Below are positions 7,754 to 16,326 of a stretch of 64,000 nucleotides of DNA, piece by piece. Each line of letters begins with the position of its first letter. Position 1 is the first letter of the stretch. A program made the translations under genes and the position numbers. The notes under the pieces are model-generated. The model was not told the origin of the DNA and ran no database searches. It was given only the letters and a program-made list of their open reading frames with translations. This DNA comes from Arthrobacter globiformis (lineage in GTDB: Bacteria > Actinomycetota > Actinomycetes > Actinomycetales > Micrococcaceae). The stretch spans positions 89,829 to 153,828 of the forward strand of contig NZ_QLNP01000017.1 of the NCBI RefSeq assembly GCF_003261175.1. Direction: 5' to 3'.

Positions 7754-8962
7754 TTGACCTTTAATCACGACGCCGCTGGCTGGGGCCCCGATACCCAGGC
7801 CGTGCGCGGCGGGCTTGACCGTACCAATTTCCAAGAGACCACCGAGCCCGTTTTCCTGAACTCCGGGTTTGTCTACGAGTCCGCCGCAGCCGCGGAGCGC
7901 GCCTTCACCGGCGAGGACGAACGCTTCGTCTACTCGCGCTACGGCAACCCGTCGGTGGCCACCTTTCAGGAACGGCTCCGCCTGCTCGAGGGCACCGAGG
8001 CGTGCTTTGCGACGGCGTCCGGAATGTCCGCAGTATTCACCGCCCTGGGCGCCCTGCTCGGGGCCGGGGACCGCGTGGTCGCCAGCCGTTCCCTCTTCGG
8101 CTCCTGCTTCGTGATCCTCAACGAAATCCTGCCGCGCTGGGGTGTGGAGACGGTGTTCGTCGACGGTCCGGACCTTGAGCAGTGGCGTGCAGCCCTCTCG
8201 GTGCCCACCACGGCCGTCTTCTTTGAATCCCCGTCCAATCCAATGCAGGAAATCGTGGACATTGCGGCCGTTAGCGAACTCGCCCACGCTGCCGGCGCCA
8301 AGGTTGTTGCGGATAACGTCTTCGCCACCCCACTGCTGCAGCGCTGCGGAGACCTCGGCGCGGACGTGGTGGTCTACTCCGGCACCAAGCACATCGACGG
8401 CCAGGGCCGGGTGATGGGCGGAGCCATCCTGGGCACCAAGGAATTCATCGACGGCCCGGTCAAGCAGCTCATGCGCCACACTGGTCCGGCGCTCTCCTCA
8501 TTCAATGCCTGGGTCCTCACCAAGGGCCTGGAGACCATGGCGCTGCGGGTGAACCACTCGTCCGCCACGGCCCTGCGCCTGGCCGAATGGCTGGAGGCAC
8601 AGCCCGCCGTCAACTGGGTGAAGTACCCGCTGCTCAAGTCGCACCCGCAGTACGAACTGGCCGCCAAGCAGATGAAGGCCGGCGGCACCGTCCTCACGCT
8701 GGAGCTTGCGACGATGGCCGGCCAGTCGGGCAAGGAGGCCGCCTTTGCGCTGCTGGACGCCCTGAAGATCATCGACATCTCCAACAACCTGGGTGACGCC
8801 AAGTCGCTGATCACCCACCCCGCCACCACGACGCACCGGGCCATGGGACCGGAAGGACGTGCCGCGATCGGGCTCAGCGATGGAGTGGTGCGGCTGTCCG
8901 TCGGCCTGGAGGACGCGGATGACCTCGTCGCCGATCTGGAGCAGGCACTCAAGCAGATCTGA
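7754..8962 (+). CDS. metZ: O-succinylhomoserine sulfhydrylase
   Basis: This 402-residue Cys/Met-metabolism PLP enzyme (gamma family) has RFVYSRYGNPSVATFQERL (phosphate-contact YSRYGNP), AADNVFATP (187 Asp pairs with the pyridine N), and the Schiff-base lysine K212 in YSGTKHIDGQGRVMGG. C-terminal SLGDAKSL/THPATTTH-like elements are present (NNLGDAKSLITHPATTTHRA). The MetZ subgroup makes homocysteine directly from O-succinylhomoserine and sulfide. O-acetylhomoserine sulfhydrylases are close relatives, so acyl preference is uncertain. The start is TTG 7754, one base after the rhodanese stop. Control by the SAM-IV riboswitch at 6899 fits a methionine-biosynthesis role. Confidence 0.88.
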   Translation: MTFNHDAAGWGPDTQAVRGGLDRTNFQETTEPVFLNSGFVYESAAAAERAFTGEDERFVYSRYGNPSVATFQERLRLLEGTEACFATASGMSAVFTALGALLGAGDRVVASRSLFGSCFVILNEILPRWGVETVFVDGPDLEQWRAALSVPTTAVFFESPSNPMQEIVDIAAVSELAHAAGAKVVADNVFATPLLQRCGDLGADVVVYSGTKHIDGQGRVMGGAILGTKEFIDGPVKQLMRHTGPALSSFNAWVLTKGLETMALRVNHSSATALRLAEWLEAQPAVNWVKYPLLKSHPQYELAAKQMKAGGTVLTLELATMAGQSGKEAAFALLDALKIIDISNNLGDAKSLITHPATTTHRAMGPEGRAAIGLSDGVVRLSVGLEDADDLVADLEQALKQI

Positions 8963-9285
8963 CTTCTTGATCTGGCTCTTCCGGGCCGGCGGTTTCTTAC
9001 TTATGGTGGCGGGCCGTGAACTTGGGTTGCGCTGCACGTCCCTTCGTTTCCGGCGTCCTTGAAATCGCAGGTGCGGCACGGTTGAGTGGGTGGACCAGCA
9101 GGGTTTACCCAGGGTTTACACAGCCGGTCTTTCGGCTTCACAAACGCTGGGCAGACTCTAATAACACCGATGAACCGACCAAGCCCTGTCGGTTCAGCAC
9201 CCCACCCAAGGACAGACGCACCGATGCGTTCGGGGCCGCGGCCGCGAAGACGCTGCGTGCAGCCTCCCTGACCGGAAGGACCGCC
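8963..9285. other. Intergenic stretch with a small hairpin
   Basis: No convincing gene is present in these 323 bases. There are two GGGTTTAC(C/A) copies near 9100-9117, and an inverted repeat TGAACCGAC (9171-9179) / GTCGGTTCA (9188-9196) about 90 nt before the DUF1508 start. It is probably a promoter and leader region. Confidence 0.4.
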
Positions 9286-9669
9286 ATGGCCGGAATATTC
9301 GAAGTTTTTGTTGACGCAGAGTCCCAGTTCCGGTTCCGGCTGAAGGCCCCCGACGGATCCGTGCTGGCCATCTCCGCACCCTTCGAGGACAAGCGCGCGG
9401 CTGCGGCCGGCATCGCTGACGTCCGCGAATGCGCCGGGACTGGGCTCATCACGGACCTCTCCCCGGCTGCAGCTCCGGTGACAGAGTCCGCTCCGGTTCA
9501 GCCGGCCGTTTCGACCCCCGCGCCGGTTCCCGCCCAGGCCCTCCCGGGGTGGCCGGACCACCGCAGGCAGGGTTTCGGCAAAAAGCGCACCCCGTCGGAG
9601 GCTTCCGGTTCGCCGCTGTGCCGGCCGGCGGCCCCGGCAGAGCCGGCCCGGTGGACCGGGGCCGCTTAG
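9286..9669 (+). CDS. DUF1508 (YegP-like) domain protein
   Basis: This 127-residue protein has an N-terminal DUF1508 unit: AGIFEVFVDAESQFRFRLKA, then DGSVLAISAPFEDKRAAAAGI, then ending in TGLITDL at about residue 60. The family (E. coli YegP) is a small beta-alpha fold of unknown function that usually occurs as one or two copies. Here one copy is followed by a proline/alanine-rich, probably disordered tail. Start ATG 9286 has GGAAGGA about 8 nt upstream. The frame is open further upstream but lacks a ribosome site. It is followed by an iron-box-controlled gene that has its own promoter. Confidence 0.72.
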   Translation: MAGIFEVFVDAESQFRFRLKAPDGSVLAISAPFEDKRAAAAGIADVRECAGTGLITDLSPAAAPVTESAPVQPAVSTPAPVPAQALPGWPDHRRQGFGKKRTPSEASGSPLCRPAAPAEPARWTGAA

Positions 9670-9820
9670 CCGCCGTTGCAACCTGCTCCTCAGCAACTGC
9701 CGGACGTCATGAAGAGCCAGCGGGACTCCGCCGGATAGAGCCGCAGGGCCGCCCTGACCTCGTGCGACGCCGTCACAGCTTGAGTACCGCACGACGTAAC
9801 AGGCGCCTGGACGGTTTTAC

Positions 9821-9839
9821 TTAGGCAAGCCTTAACTAA
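9821..9839 (+). promoter_or_regulatory. IdeR/DtxR-type iron box
   Basis: The 19 bases TTAGGCAAGCCTTAACTAA match the DtxR/IdeR consensus (TTAGGTTAGSCTAACCTAA) at 15 of 19 positions by eye. A TAATAT -10-like hexamer (9837-9842) overlaps its right edge, and the GTG start of the next gene is at 9852. An iron-loaded repressor bound here would block that promoter, so the downstream gene is predicted to switch on under iron limitation. Confidence 0.75.
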
Positions 9840-9851
9840 TATCCTCTTCCG

Positions 9852-12410
9852 GTGACCACGCAGCTTGATTTCGCGCGGGTGCCCTTCGCCGCCGATCTGG
9901 CCGGCCACGGGGACAGGCCCGCCGTTATTTCCGACAATTTCACTCTCACCTACCGGGACCTGGTGCGCAGGGTTGATGCGCTCGCCCTCCGGCTGGGCAC
10001 GCAGCGGCGCCTCGTGGCACTGGCTGCAGCGAACGACGTCGACTCGCTGGTCGCCTATCTCGCCGCCCTGGTCGGCGGCCACCCGCTGATCCTGCTGCCG
10101 GAGGACAAGCCGGCGGCACTCGAGTCCCTGGTGGCCGCGTACGACCCGGATGTCGTGCTGCGCTCCGCCAACGGGGAGACCGTGTTTGAGGAGCGCAGGC
10201 CCGGAACCAGGCACGAACTCCATCCGGACCTCGCACTGCTGCTCAGCACGTCCGGTTCCACGGGTTCGCCCAAGCTGGTGCGCCTGTCCTCCGCCAACCT
10301 GCAGGCCAATGCGGAGTCGATTGCCGAGTACCTGGACATCGGCCCGGCAGACCGCGCCGCAACCACTCTGCCGGTGTCCTACTGCTACGGGCTATCCGTA
10401 ATCAACAGCCACCTGCTGCGCGGTGCAGGCCTGGTGCTCACGGACCTGTCCGTTGTTGACCCGTGCTTCTGGGAGCTTTTCCGTACCGGCGGGGCGACGT
10501 CGTTCGCGGCGGTGCCGTACACCTTCGAACTGCTGGAGCGGGTGGGCTTTGCCGATATGGACCTCCCCAGCCTGCGCTATGTCACGCAGGCGGGAGGCCG
10601 GCTTGCCCCCGAACGAGTGCAGAGCTACGCCGAACTCGGCCGGCGGAAGGGCTGGGAGCTGTTCGTGATGTACGGCCAGACTGAGGCCACCGCCCGGATG
10701 GCCTACCTTCCGCCCGCGCTGGCCGCCGAGCACCCCGGCGCCGTCGGCATCCCGGTGCCGGGTGGCGCCTTCCGCATCGAGCCGGTTGACGGCCTCGAGG
10801 ACGGCGAACTCGTCTACACCGGGCCCAATGTCATGCTCGGCTACGCCGAGACACCGGAAGATCTCGGCGCCGGCCGCACGGTCCACGAACTCCGCACCGG
10901 CGATCTGGCCCGGAAACACCCCGCGGGCGTCTATGAAGTGGTCGGGCGGCGCAGCCGGTTCGTCAAGATCGTTGGCCTCCGGGTCGACCTCGGCCAGGTG
11001 GAGCGCATCCTGGGCGATCTCGGCGTCGAAGCGGCGAGTGCCGGAACCGACCAGGGACTCGTGGTCGCCGTCGAGGGCAGCCACGACACCCAGCTGCTGT
11101 CCAAGGTCCTTGCCCAGGGCATCGGGCTGCCGCGTGCGGCCCTGGAGCTGCACGCCGTCGAGCATCTCCCCCGCCTGGCCACCGGAAAGGTGGACTACCC
11201 GGCGGTCCTGGCGCTCTCAACACCAGCGCTCTCTGAGACGGCGCCGGCCGGTGCCGGGGCGGACGGCTCCGGGACGGACCGCTCAGGACCGGACAACGTG
11301 CGGCGGATCTTCCGGGACACCCTGGAGCGCACCGACATCGGAGACAGCGACACGTTCGTTTCGCTCGGCGGCGACTCGCTGTCATACGTGGCCACTTCCG
11401 TACGCCTGGAGCAGCTGCTGGGGCACCTCCCGCCGAACTGGCATGTGACGCCGGTCCGCGACCTGGAACAGCGCACGGACCGGAAAACTGGCGGAACGAT
11501 GCGGCGGTTCTTTGCCCCGGTCGAGACCAGCATCGTGCTGAGGGCGGTGGCGATTGTGCTCATCGTCGGTACCCACGTGGGGCTGATGAAATGGCCGGGC
11601 ATGGCCCATGTGCTCATGGCGGTGGCCGGCTACAACTTTGCCCGGTTCCAGCTCAGCGGGGAACGGCGTCCCCGGTTCAGGCGGCAGCTCACCAGCGTCG
11701 CCAGGGTGGCGCTGCCCAGCATGGCGTTCATCGGAGTGGCCTACCTGATCACCGACCGGTATACGCTGGCCAATGTCCTGCTCCTGAACTCCATCGTCGG
11801 GCCGGAAGCTGTGACCACGGAGTGGCACTTCTGGTTCATCGAGGTGCTGGTCTACATCCTCCTGGGCATGACGGCCCTGCTGGCCATACCCTGGGCGGAA
11901 CGGGCGGAGCGGCGGTTCCCGCTGCTCTTTCCGCTTGCCCTTACGGGCCTCGCGCTGCTCGCGCGCTACGACATCGTGGATCCGGGTGTACCCCACCCGT
12001 CGCCGACCCTGTGGCTGTTCGTCCTGGGTTGGGCCGTTGCCCGGACCCGGACGGTGGTTCAGCGGTGCGCGGTGTCAGTCCTCGCGATCCTCACGGTGCC
12101 CGGGTGCTTCTTCGGGGATACGAACCGTGAGCTGACTCTTGTTGCCGGAATCCTGCTGCTCACCTGGCTGCCCACCCTTCCCGTGCCCAGGGGGCTGCAG
12201 CGCCTGACAGTGCTCCTGGCCAGCGCCTCCCTCTACGCGTACCTGGTGCACTGGCTGGTCTACCCGCTGCTGGCCGCAACCAGCCCGGTCCTTGCCGTGG
12301 CGGCGTCCCTGGCGGCCGGCGTGTCCTACTGGGCGCTATGCACTCGGGTCATGGGCCTGTTGAGCCGGAGTGGCTGGCGGCCGTTCCGCGGAAGGCTCAA
12401 GCAGCCGTAA
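9852..12410 (+). CDS. Adenylation domain + carrier domain + membrane acyltransferase fusion (iron-box controlled)
   Basis: This 852-residue protein has three parts. Residues 1-455 are an acyl/amino-acid adenylation domain: P-loop STSGSTGSPK (132-141), VMYGQTEAT (272-280), RTGD (348-351), GRRSRFVKIVGLRVD (365-379), and the catalytic lysine K446 in ATGKVDY. Residues about 480-540 are a peptidyl/acyl carrier domain with phosphopantetheine serine S509 in LGGDSL. Residues about 556-852 are a multi-helix acyltransferase-3 (OafA-like) membrane domain, with the family histidine H575 in IVLIVGTHVGL and WHFWFIEVLVY. In principle it could activate an acid, hold it as a thioester, and transfer it at the membrane. 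The upstream iron box suggests siderophore modification or an iron-limitation envelope change. No NRPS genes lie nearby. It ends 2 bases before the convergent racemase-like gene. Confidence 0.85.
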   Translation: MTTQLDFARVPFAADLAGHGDRPAVISDNFTLTYRDLVRRVDALALRLGTQRRLVALAAANDVDSLVAYLAALVGGHPLILLPEDKPAALESLVAAYDPDVVLRSANGETVFEERRPGTRHELHPDLALLLSTSGSTGSPKLVRLSSANLQANAESIAEYLDIGPADRAATTLPVSYCYGLSVINSHLLRGAGLVLTDLSVVDPCFWELFRTGGATSFAAVPYTFELLERVGFADMDLPSLRYVTQAGGRLAPERVQSYAELGRRKGWELFVMYGQTEATARMAYLPPALAAEHPGAVGIPVPGGAFRIEPVDGLEDGELVYTGPNVMLGYAETPEDLGAGRTVHELRTGDLARKHPAGVYEVVGRRSRFVKIVGLRVDLGQVERILGDLGVEAASAGTDQGLVVAVEGSHDTQLLSKVLAQGIGLPRAALELHAVEHLPRLATGKVDYPAVLALSTPALSETAPAGAGADGSGTDRSGPDNVRRIFRDTLERTDIGDSDTFVSLGGDSLSYVATSVRLEQLLGHLPPNWHVTPVRDLEQRTDRKTGGTMRRFFAPVETSIVLRAVAIVLIVGTHVGLMKWPGMAHVLMAVAGYNFARFQLSGERRPRFRRQLTSVARVALPSMAFIGVAYLITDRYTLANVLLLNSIVGPEAVTTEWHFWFIEVLVYILLGMTALLAIPWAERAERRFPLLFPLALTGLALLARYDIVDPGVPHPSPTLWLFVLGWAVARTRTVVQRCAVSVLAILTVPGCFFGDTNRELTLVAGILLLTWLPTLPVPRGLQRLTVLLASASLYAYLVHWLVYPLLAATSPVLAVAASLAAGVSYWALCTRVMGLLSRSGWRPFRGRLKQP

Positions 12411-12412
12411 GC

Positions 12413-13066
12413 TCAAACGGCCTGAAGCTCGCGGGCTGCCACGGCGGAGATGAGTACGGAGCCGGCAGCCGTGACGGGGTCAATGACGGGAATCCCCAGC
12501 CTGCGCCGCAGGACGTCCGTCATGCCGATGCTCGTCAGCCCGGTGCTGGCCTCGAGAATGACAGCCGCGCCGGCATCCACCAGCATCTGAGCCGCCGCAA
12601 GCGCGTCGAAGATGCCTGTTGGCAGGAGGAAGCCGTCCGGCGTCTCCACACTGTCGGGGCCGTCGATCAGGAGCATGCGGTCGCCAAGGGCGTCGGAAAT
12701 GGGGCCGGGCACTGAGTGCTTGAGGCCAAGCACTCCCACCCGGCCGCCGAGGGCGAGGGCTGCGGCAGCCGCCGCGGAGCCGGCACCGATCACGGGAATG
12801 TCCAGCAGGGCGCGCACCTCCGGCAAACCGGGATCGGCGGCGCAGCTGATGACCAGTGCGTCGACGTCCGGCGCCATATCCAGGGCGAGCTCCACAACCT
12901 TGGGCACCGCACGCTGAAGCGAGTCAGCGTCATGGACTCCCGAGGGCTGGTCCGGAATGCACCGGGTGGTGACATCGAAGCCGAAGGTGTCGCGGAGCAG
13001 CTTTCCGTGCGAGTTGAGCAGTCGCCGGTCTGTGGTGGTTAAGGCCCTGATGATTCCTACGCGCAT
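12413..13066 (-). CDS. Asp/Glu/hydantoin racemase superfamily protein lacking the second cysteine
   Basis: Starting from ATG 13066 (GGAAGGA 8 nt upstream) it has 217 residues. It begins MRVGIIRALTT, carries a first active-site cysteine in LVISCAADPG (C75 counting from this ATG minus 11 residues of the longer open frame, about residue 64), then a glycine-rich VIGAGSAAA loop and GGRVGVLGL. Cofactor-independent racemases use two cysteines. The second motif (usually G-C-T/A-G-M) here reads EASTGL, with serine or alanine instead. It could be an inactive or one-cysteine isomerase/decarboxylase (maleate isomerase and arylmalonate decarboxylase belong to the same superfamily). The substrate is unknown. 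Confidence 0.7.
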   Translation of the reverse strand: MRVGIIRALTTTDRRLLNSHGKLLRDTFGFDVTTRCIPDQPSGVHDADSLQRAVPKVVELALDMAPDVDALVISCAADPGLPEVRALLDIPVIGAGSAAAAAALALGGRVGVLGLKHSVPGPISDALGDRMLLIDGPDSVETPDGFLLPTGIFDALAAAQMLVDAGAAVILEASTGLTSIGMTDVLRRRLGIPVIDPVTAAGSVLISAVAARELQAV

Positions 13067-13200
13067 GGTCTGTTCCTTCCGCCGCGCGGTGCTTGTCATG
13101 CCACACTAGCCAGCCGACGTTTCACGTGGTTTACCGGAAAATGACCATCGGAAACATCCCGGCCCAACGAGCGAGGACTGCGCGCGGTCACTGCGCGGAG

Positions 13201-14436
13201 TCAGAGCTGCCGGACGCGCAGGAGTTCCGGGGCGTCCGCGGCATCCGGGCCGACGTACTCCTCGGTTCCCTTGTGGGTGGCGCGCACGGCGTGCGCGACG
13301 ACGGCGCCCAGCCCACCGTCGTCGGGCTCTGCCTTGGCCAGCACCACCTGGCGGATGCCGCGCTGTTCAGCAGCGCCGGTGCCGCGTGCGAAGATGGCCT
13401 CGACGCCGTGCCGGGCCAGTTCAATTTCGCCGTTCTCGGTCAGCACGGGCTCCAGGAAATCGACCAGCGAGTTCACCACGTCCCGGGCAGGCACGGGCCG
13501 GAAGCTGCCGAAATCCAGGAGCTCGCCGCGCAGCCCAAAGTTGCTGGCCTGCCAGGCGGCCATCCGCAGCAGCACCGTTGGCACGGGTGCCGGCTCCACA
13601 CCCTCACGCCATTCCCGGCATGCCGATTCCACGAGCGCACGGACCAGGACGGCGATCAGCGCCGCATCCTCGGCGCGGAGGCAGACGTCCGCCACCCGCA
13701 CCTCCACGGTGGGATGGTTCCGGGAGAGACGTGCGTCGAAGTAGATCATCCCCTCGTCCAGCACCACTCCGGTATCCAGCAGCCGGCCCACCACGCGGCG
13801 GTAAGTGGACAGGTTGCCGTAGATGGCGGACGGGCCCGACGACGGCCAGCGGTTCCACGCCTGCGTCCGGTAGCTCTCGAATCCGGTTGCAACGCCGTTC
13901 CAGAACGGGGAGTTGGCACTGAGCGCGATCAGGACGGCCAGCTTGTCCCGGATCCTGTCCAGCACGGCCACGCCTTCGTCCGGGGATTCGATGTAGGTGT
14001 GCACATGGAAGCCGCAGGTGAGCTGCTCCTGGGCGGTCAGGCCGAACCGTTCGAGCATCCTGGCGTAGCGCGGATCCGGCGTGGTGTGGCTGGAGAGGGC
14101 CAGCGGCGAGGTGGCCAGGGCGGCAATCCGGGCACCGTGGCCTTGCGCGGCTTCGTCCGCCAGTGCCCTGCCGGCGCGGATCTGGCGCAGCAGTTCCGCA
14201 TGGTCCAGGCACGGACGGGTCTGCGTCTCGATCTGTTCGAGCTTGAGTTCTGCGCTCAGGCCCATCTCGTCGTCGTCGCACTTGGGTTCGGTCTTTTTCT
14301 TCAGCAACCGGGGCCTGCCCGGGGCGTCGTCGGCAGCGAGTTTGCGTCGCGCCAGCAAGGCATCGGCGAGCGCCAGCGGCTCGCCGCTGTCCGGATCAAC
14401 GATCAGGAGCTCTTCCTCAACGCCAAAAGTCCGCAT
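13201..14436 (-). CDS. Carboxylate-amine ligase, YbdK / glutamate-cysteine ligase type 2 family
   Basis: This 411-residue protein opens with [20 protein letters not shown], the usual start of the YbdK (GCS2) family. It also has [53 protein letters not shown] and [12 protein letters not shown]. These set up the ATP- and Mg-binding saddle of glutamate-cysteine ligase-like enzymes. YbdK proteins have weak gamma-glutamylcysteine ligase activity, and many actinobacterial members have unproved substrates. An unusual Lys/Asp-rich insertion ([14 protein letters not shown]) sits at about residues 46-59. A palindrome lies between it and the upstream HTH-MurA gene, so the two may or may not be co-transcribed. 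Confidence 0.82.
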   Translation of the reverse strand: MRTFGVEEELLIVDPDSGEPLALADALLARRKLAADDAPGRPRLLKKKTEPKCDDDEMGLSAELKLEQIETQTRPCLDHAELLRQIRAGRALADEAAQGHGARIAALATSPLALSSHTTPDPRYARMLERFGLTAQEQLTCGFHVHTYIESPDEGVAVLDRIRDKLAVLIALSANSPFWNGVATGFESYRTQAWNRWPSSGPSAIYGNLSTYRRVVGRLLDTGVVLDEGMIYFDARLSRNHPTVEVRVADVCLRAEDAALIAVLVRALVESACREWREGVEPAPVPTVLLRMAAWQASNFGLRGELLDFGSFRPVPARDVVNSLVDFLEPVLTENGEIELARHGVEAIFARGTGAAEQRGIRQVVLAKAEPDDGGLGAVVAHAVRATHKGTEEYVGPDAADAPELLRVRQL

Positions 14437-14483
14437 GCCTACATTGTGCGCCAGACCAGCGGAAACGTCCCCGACATGACGAA

Positions 14484-14546
14484 GCGCGAACTGGCAGGTA
14501 ACGCCCTCAAAATCGCTCGGAGGGGTCGTTATCTGCCAGTTCGCGC
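14484..14546. repeat. 63-nt imperfect palindrome (20-bp arms)
   Basis: Left arm 14484-14503 (GCGCGAACTGGCAGGTAACG) and right arm 14527-14546 are reverse complements at 19 of 20 positions. The loop itself contains pairing CCCTC/GAGGGG segments, so the whole element can fold into one long hairpin. It lies 18 bases beyond the stop of the HTH-MurA gene (minus strand) and before ybdK. It may be a U-poor terminator or a member of a dispersed REP-like family. A genome search would decide. Confidence 0.6.
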
Positions 14547-14564
14547 AGCGGTTTCGGGAGAACG

Positions 14565-16088
14565 TCAGTCCTGGAAGTACTCGATCTTGGCGCCGATGGT
14601 GTTGAGCCGCTCCGCGAGGTCCTCGTAGCCGCGCTCAATGACGTAGATGTTGCGCAGCTCGGAAACTCCGCGGGCCGCCAGCATCGCCAGGAGGAGGCAG
14701 GCGGCGGGACGCAGCGCGGGCGGGCAGCCAACCTCAGCGGCACGCCAGCGCGTGGGGCCGTTGACATAGATGCGGTGTGGGTCCAGCAGCTGGACCCGGG
14801 CACCCAGCTTGTTCAGCTCCGTCAGGTAGATCGCACGGTTCTCGTAGACCCAGTCGTGGATCATGGTCTGGCCCTCGGCGTTGCCCGCGATCACCGCGAA
14901 GAACGGCAGGTTGTCGATGTTCAGCCCGGGGAACGGCATCGGGTGGATCTTGTCCTCCGGCGCGCGCAGCTCGGAGGGCTTCGTGGTCACGTCCACCAGC
15001 CGGGTGCGCCCGTTGCGGGCCATGTACTCGCCGGAGACCTCCAGCCGCTGGCCCATCTGCTCCAGGGTGGCCAGCTCGATCTCCATGAATTCGATGGGCA
15101 CCCGGCGGATGGTCACCTCTGAGTTGGTGACAATGCCGGCGGTGATGAGGCTCATCGCCTCGATGGGGTCTTCCGAGGGGAAGTACTCGATGTCGACGTC
15201 GATGGTCGTTTTGCCGGTGATCTTCAGCGTGGTGGTTCCGACGCCCTCGATCTCCACGCCCAGCCGCTGCAGGTAGAAGCAGAGGTCCTGGACCATGTAG
15301 TTGGGGCTGGCGTTGCGGATGACCGTGGTGCCGCAGCGGTGGGCGGCGGCCATGATGGCGTTCTCCGTAACGGTGTCGCCGCGCTCGGTCAGCACGAAGG
15401 ACCTGTCAAGTTGGTCCGTGGGAGGTGCCTGCACGCTGTAGAAGCCCGAGCTGGCCTCAACGGACAGACCGAACTGCCGCAGTGCCTGCATGTGCGGCTC
15501 AACGGTCCGGATACCCAGATCGCAGCCGCCGGCGTAGGGCAGCCGGTATTCATCGGTCACATCAAGCAGCGGACCCAGCAGCATGATGACGCTGCGGGTC
15601 CGGCGCGCAGCCTCGGCGTCCATGGAGGCCAGGTCGAGATTCGCGGGCCGGCGGAGGCGGAGGTCGTTGTCGTTGAGCCAGGTGCATTCGACGCCGATGC
15701 TGCTAAGAACCTCGACGATTCGGTTGACTTCCTCGATGCGGGCCAGCCGGCGCAGCGTCGTGGTGCCGCGGTTGATGAGGCTGGCACACAGAAGAGCGAC
15801 CCCGGCGTTCTTGCTGGTGTTGACGTCGACGGACCCCGACAGCGTCCTGCCGCCCTCGACGCGGAGGTGGGTCATCTGCGATTTGCCGAGCTGGACAAAG
15901 CTGCGGCCGAAGATGGCCTCCAGGCGCTGGATCATTTTCAGGCTCATGTTTTGCTTGCCTTGTTCCATGCGGGCCACGGCGCTTTGGCTGGTGCCGAGTT
16001 CCGCGGCCAACTGGCCCTGGGTCCACCCCTTCTGACCGCGGGCGTCGCGGAGCAGAAGACCAACATGTTCAACAGTCTGTTGTGTCAT
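14565..16088 (-). CDS. XRE helix-turn-helix / UDP-GlcNAc enolpyruvyl transferase (MurA-like) fusion
   Basis: This 507-residue protein begins with a Cro/CI-type HTH (residues about 9-65: [39 protein letters not shown]). A MurA-type EPSP-fold domain follows from about residue 72. It keeps the lysine-asparagine pair (VNTSKNAG, K93-N94) and a cysteine at the catalytic loop ([12 protein letters not shown]189, usually G-G-C-x-I-G-x-R-P). MurA transfers enolpyruvate to UDP-GlcNAc in peptidoglycan synthesis. [10 protein letters not shown] stands where MurA has its F-P-T-D segment. The fusion suggests a DNA-binding regulator that also senses or makes a peptidoglycan precursor. A separate housekeeping murA presumably lies elsewhere. 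The transcript may be leaderless: the TATATT box is only 6 nt before the ATG. Confidence 0.85.
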   Translation of the reverse strand: MTQQTVEHVGLLLRDARGQKGWTQGQLAAELGTSQSAVARMEQGKQNMSLKMIQRLEAIFGRSFVQLGKSQMTHLRVEGGRTLSGSVDVNTSKNAGVALLCASLINRGTTTLRRLARIEEVNRIVEVLSSIGVECTWLNDNDLRLRRPANLDLASMDAEAARRTRSVIMLLGPLLDVTDEYRLPYAGGCDLGIRTVEPHMQALRQFGLSVEASSGFYSVQAPPTDQLDRSFVLTERGDTVTENAIMAAAHRCGTTVIRNASPNYMVQDLCFYLQRLGVEIEGVGTTTLKITGKTTIDVDIEYFPSEDPIEAMSLITAGIVTNSEVTIRRVPIEFMEIELATLEQMGQRLEVSGEYMARNGRTRLVDVTTKPSELRAPEDKIHPMPFPGLNIDNLPFFAVIAGNAEGQTMIHDWVYENRAIYLTELNKLGARVQLLDPHRIYVNGPTRWRAAEVGCPPALRPAACLLLAMLAARGVSELRNIYVIERGYEDLAERLNTIGAKIEYFQD

Positions 16089-16097
16089 GCGAAAAAT

Positions 16098-16108
16098 ATA
16101 TCAGATAT
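16098..16108 (-). promoter_or_regulatory. Dyad ATATC-A-GATAT overlapping a -10-like box of the HTH-MurA gene
   Basis: On the minus strand, the sequence just before the ATG (16088) reads TATCTGATATATTTTTCGC, containing the perfect dyad ATATC/GATAT and a TATATT hexamer. No Shine-Dalgarno sequence lies between this box and the ATG. That suggests a leaderless mRNA and a site where the encoded XRE domain could act on its own promoter (inference). Confidence 0.45.
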
Positions 16109-16326
16109 GAGTTATTTCGTCGCCTCGTGGGGCTGCGACAGGGCACCCAAGCCCGCGGTGTACCCGTTACGCGCATAAGCATTCAATAACTGTCTGCGGC
16201 AGTGGGACACTACCTGTGACGGCCTCCGTAGCCCCGGCCAAGGACGGTGTCCGGCCTTGACCGGGCCCTGCATCCGGGAGCAAGCTAGCGGTACGTGTTG
16301 CGGCCATAAGGGGATGGGAGGCCGCC

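Noticed and set aside
13093-14628. Plus-strand open frame opposite ybdK
   Set aside because: It has no domain and covers the reverse of a clear YbdK gene.
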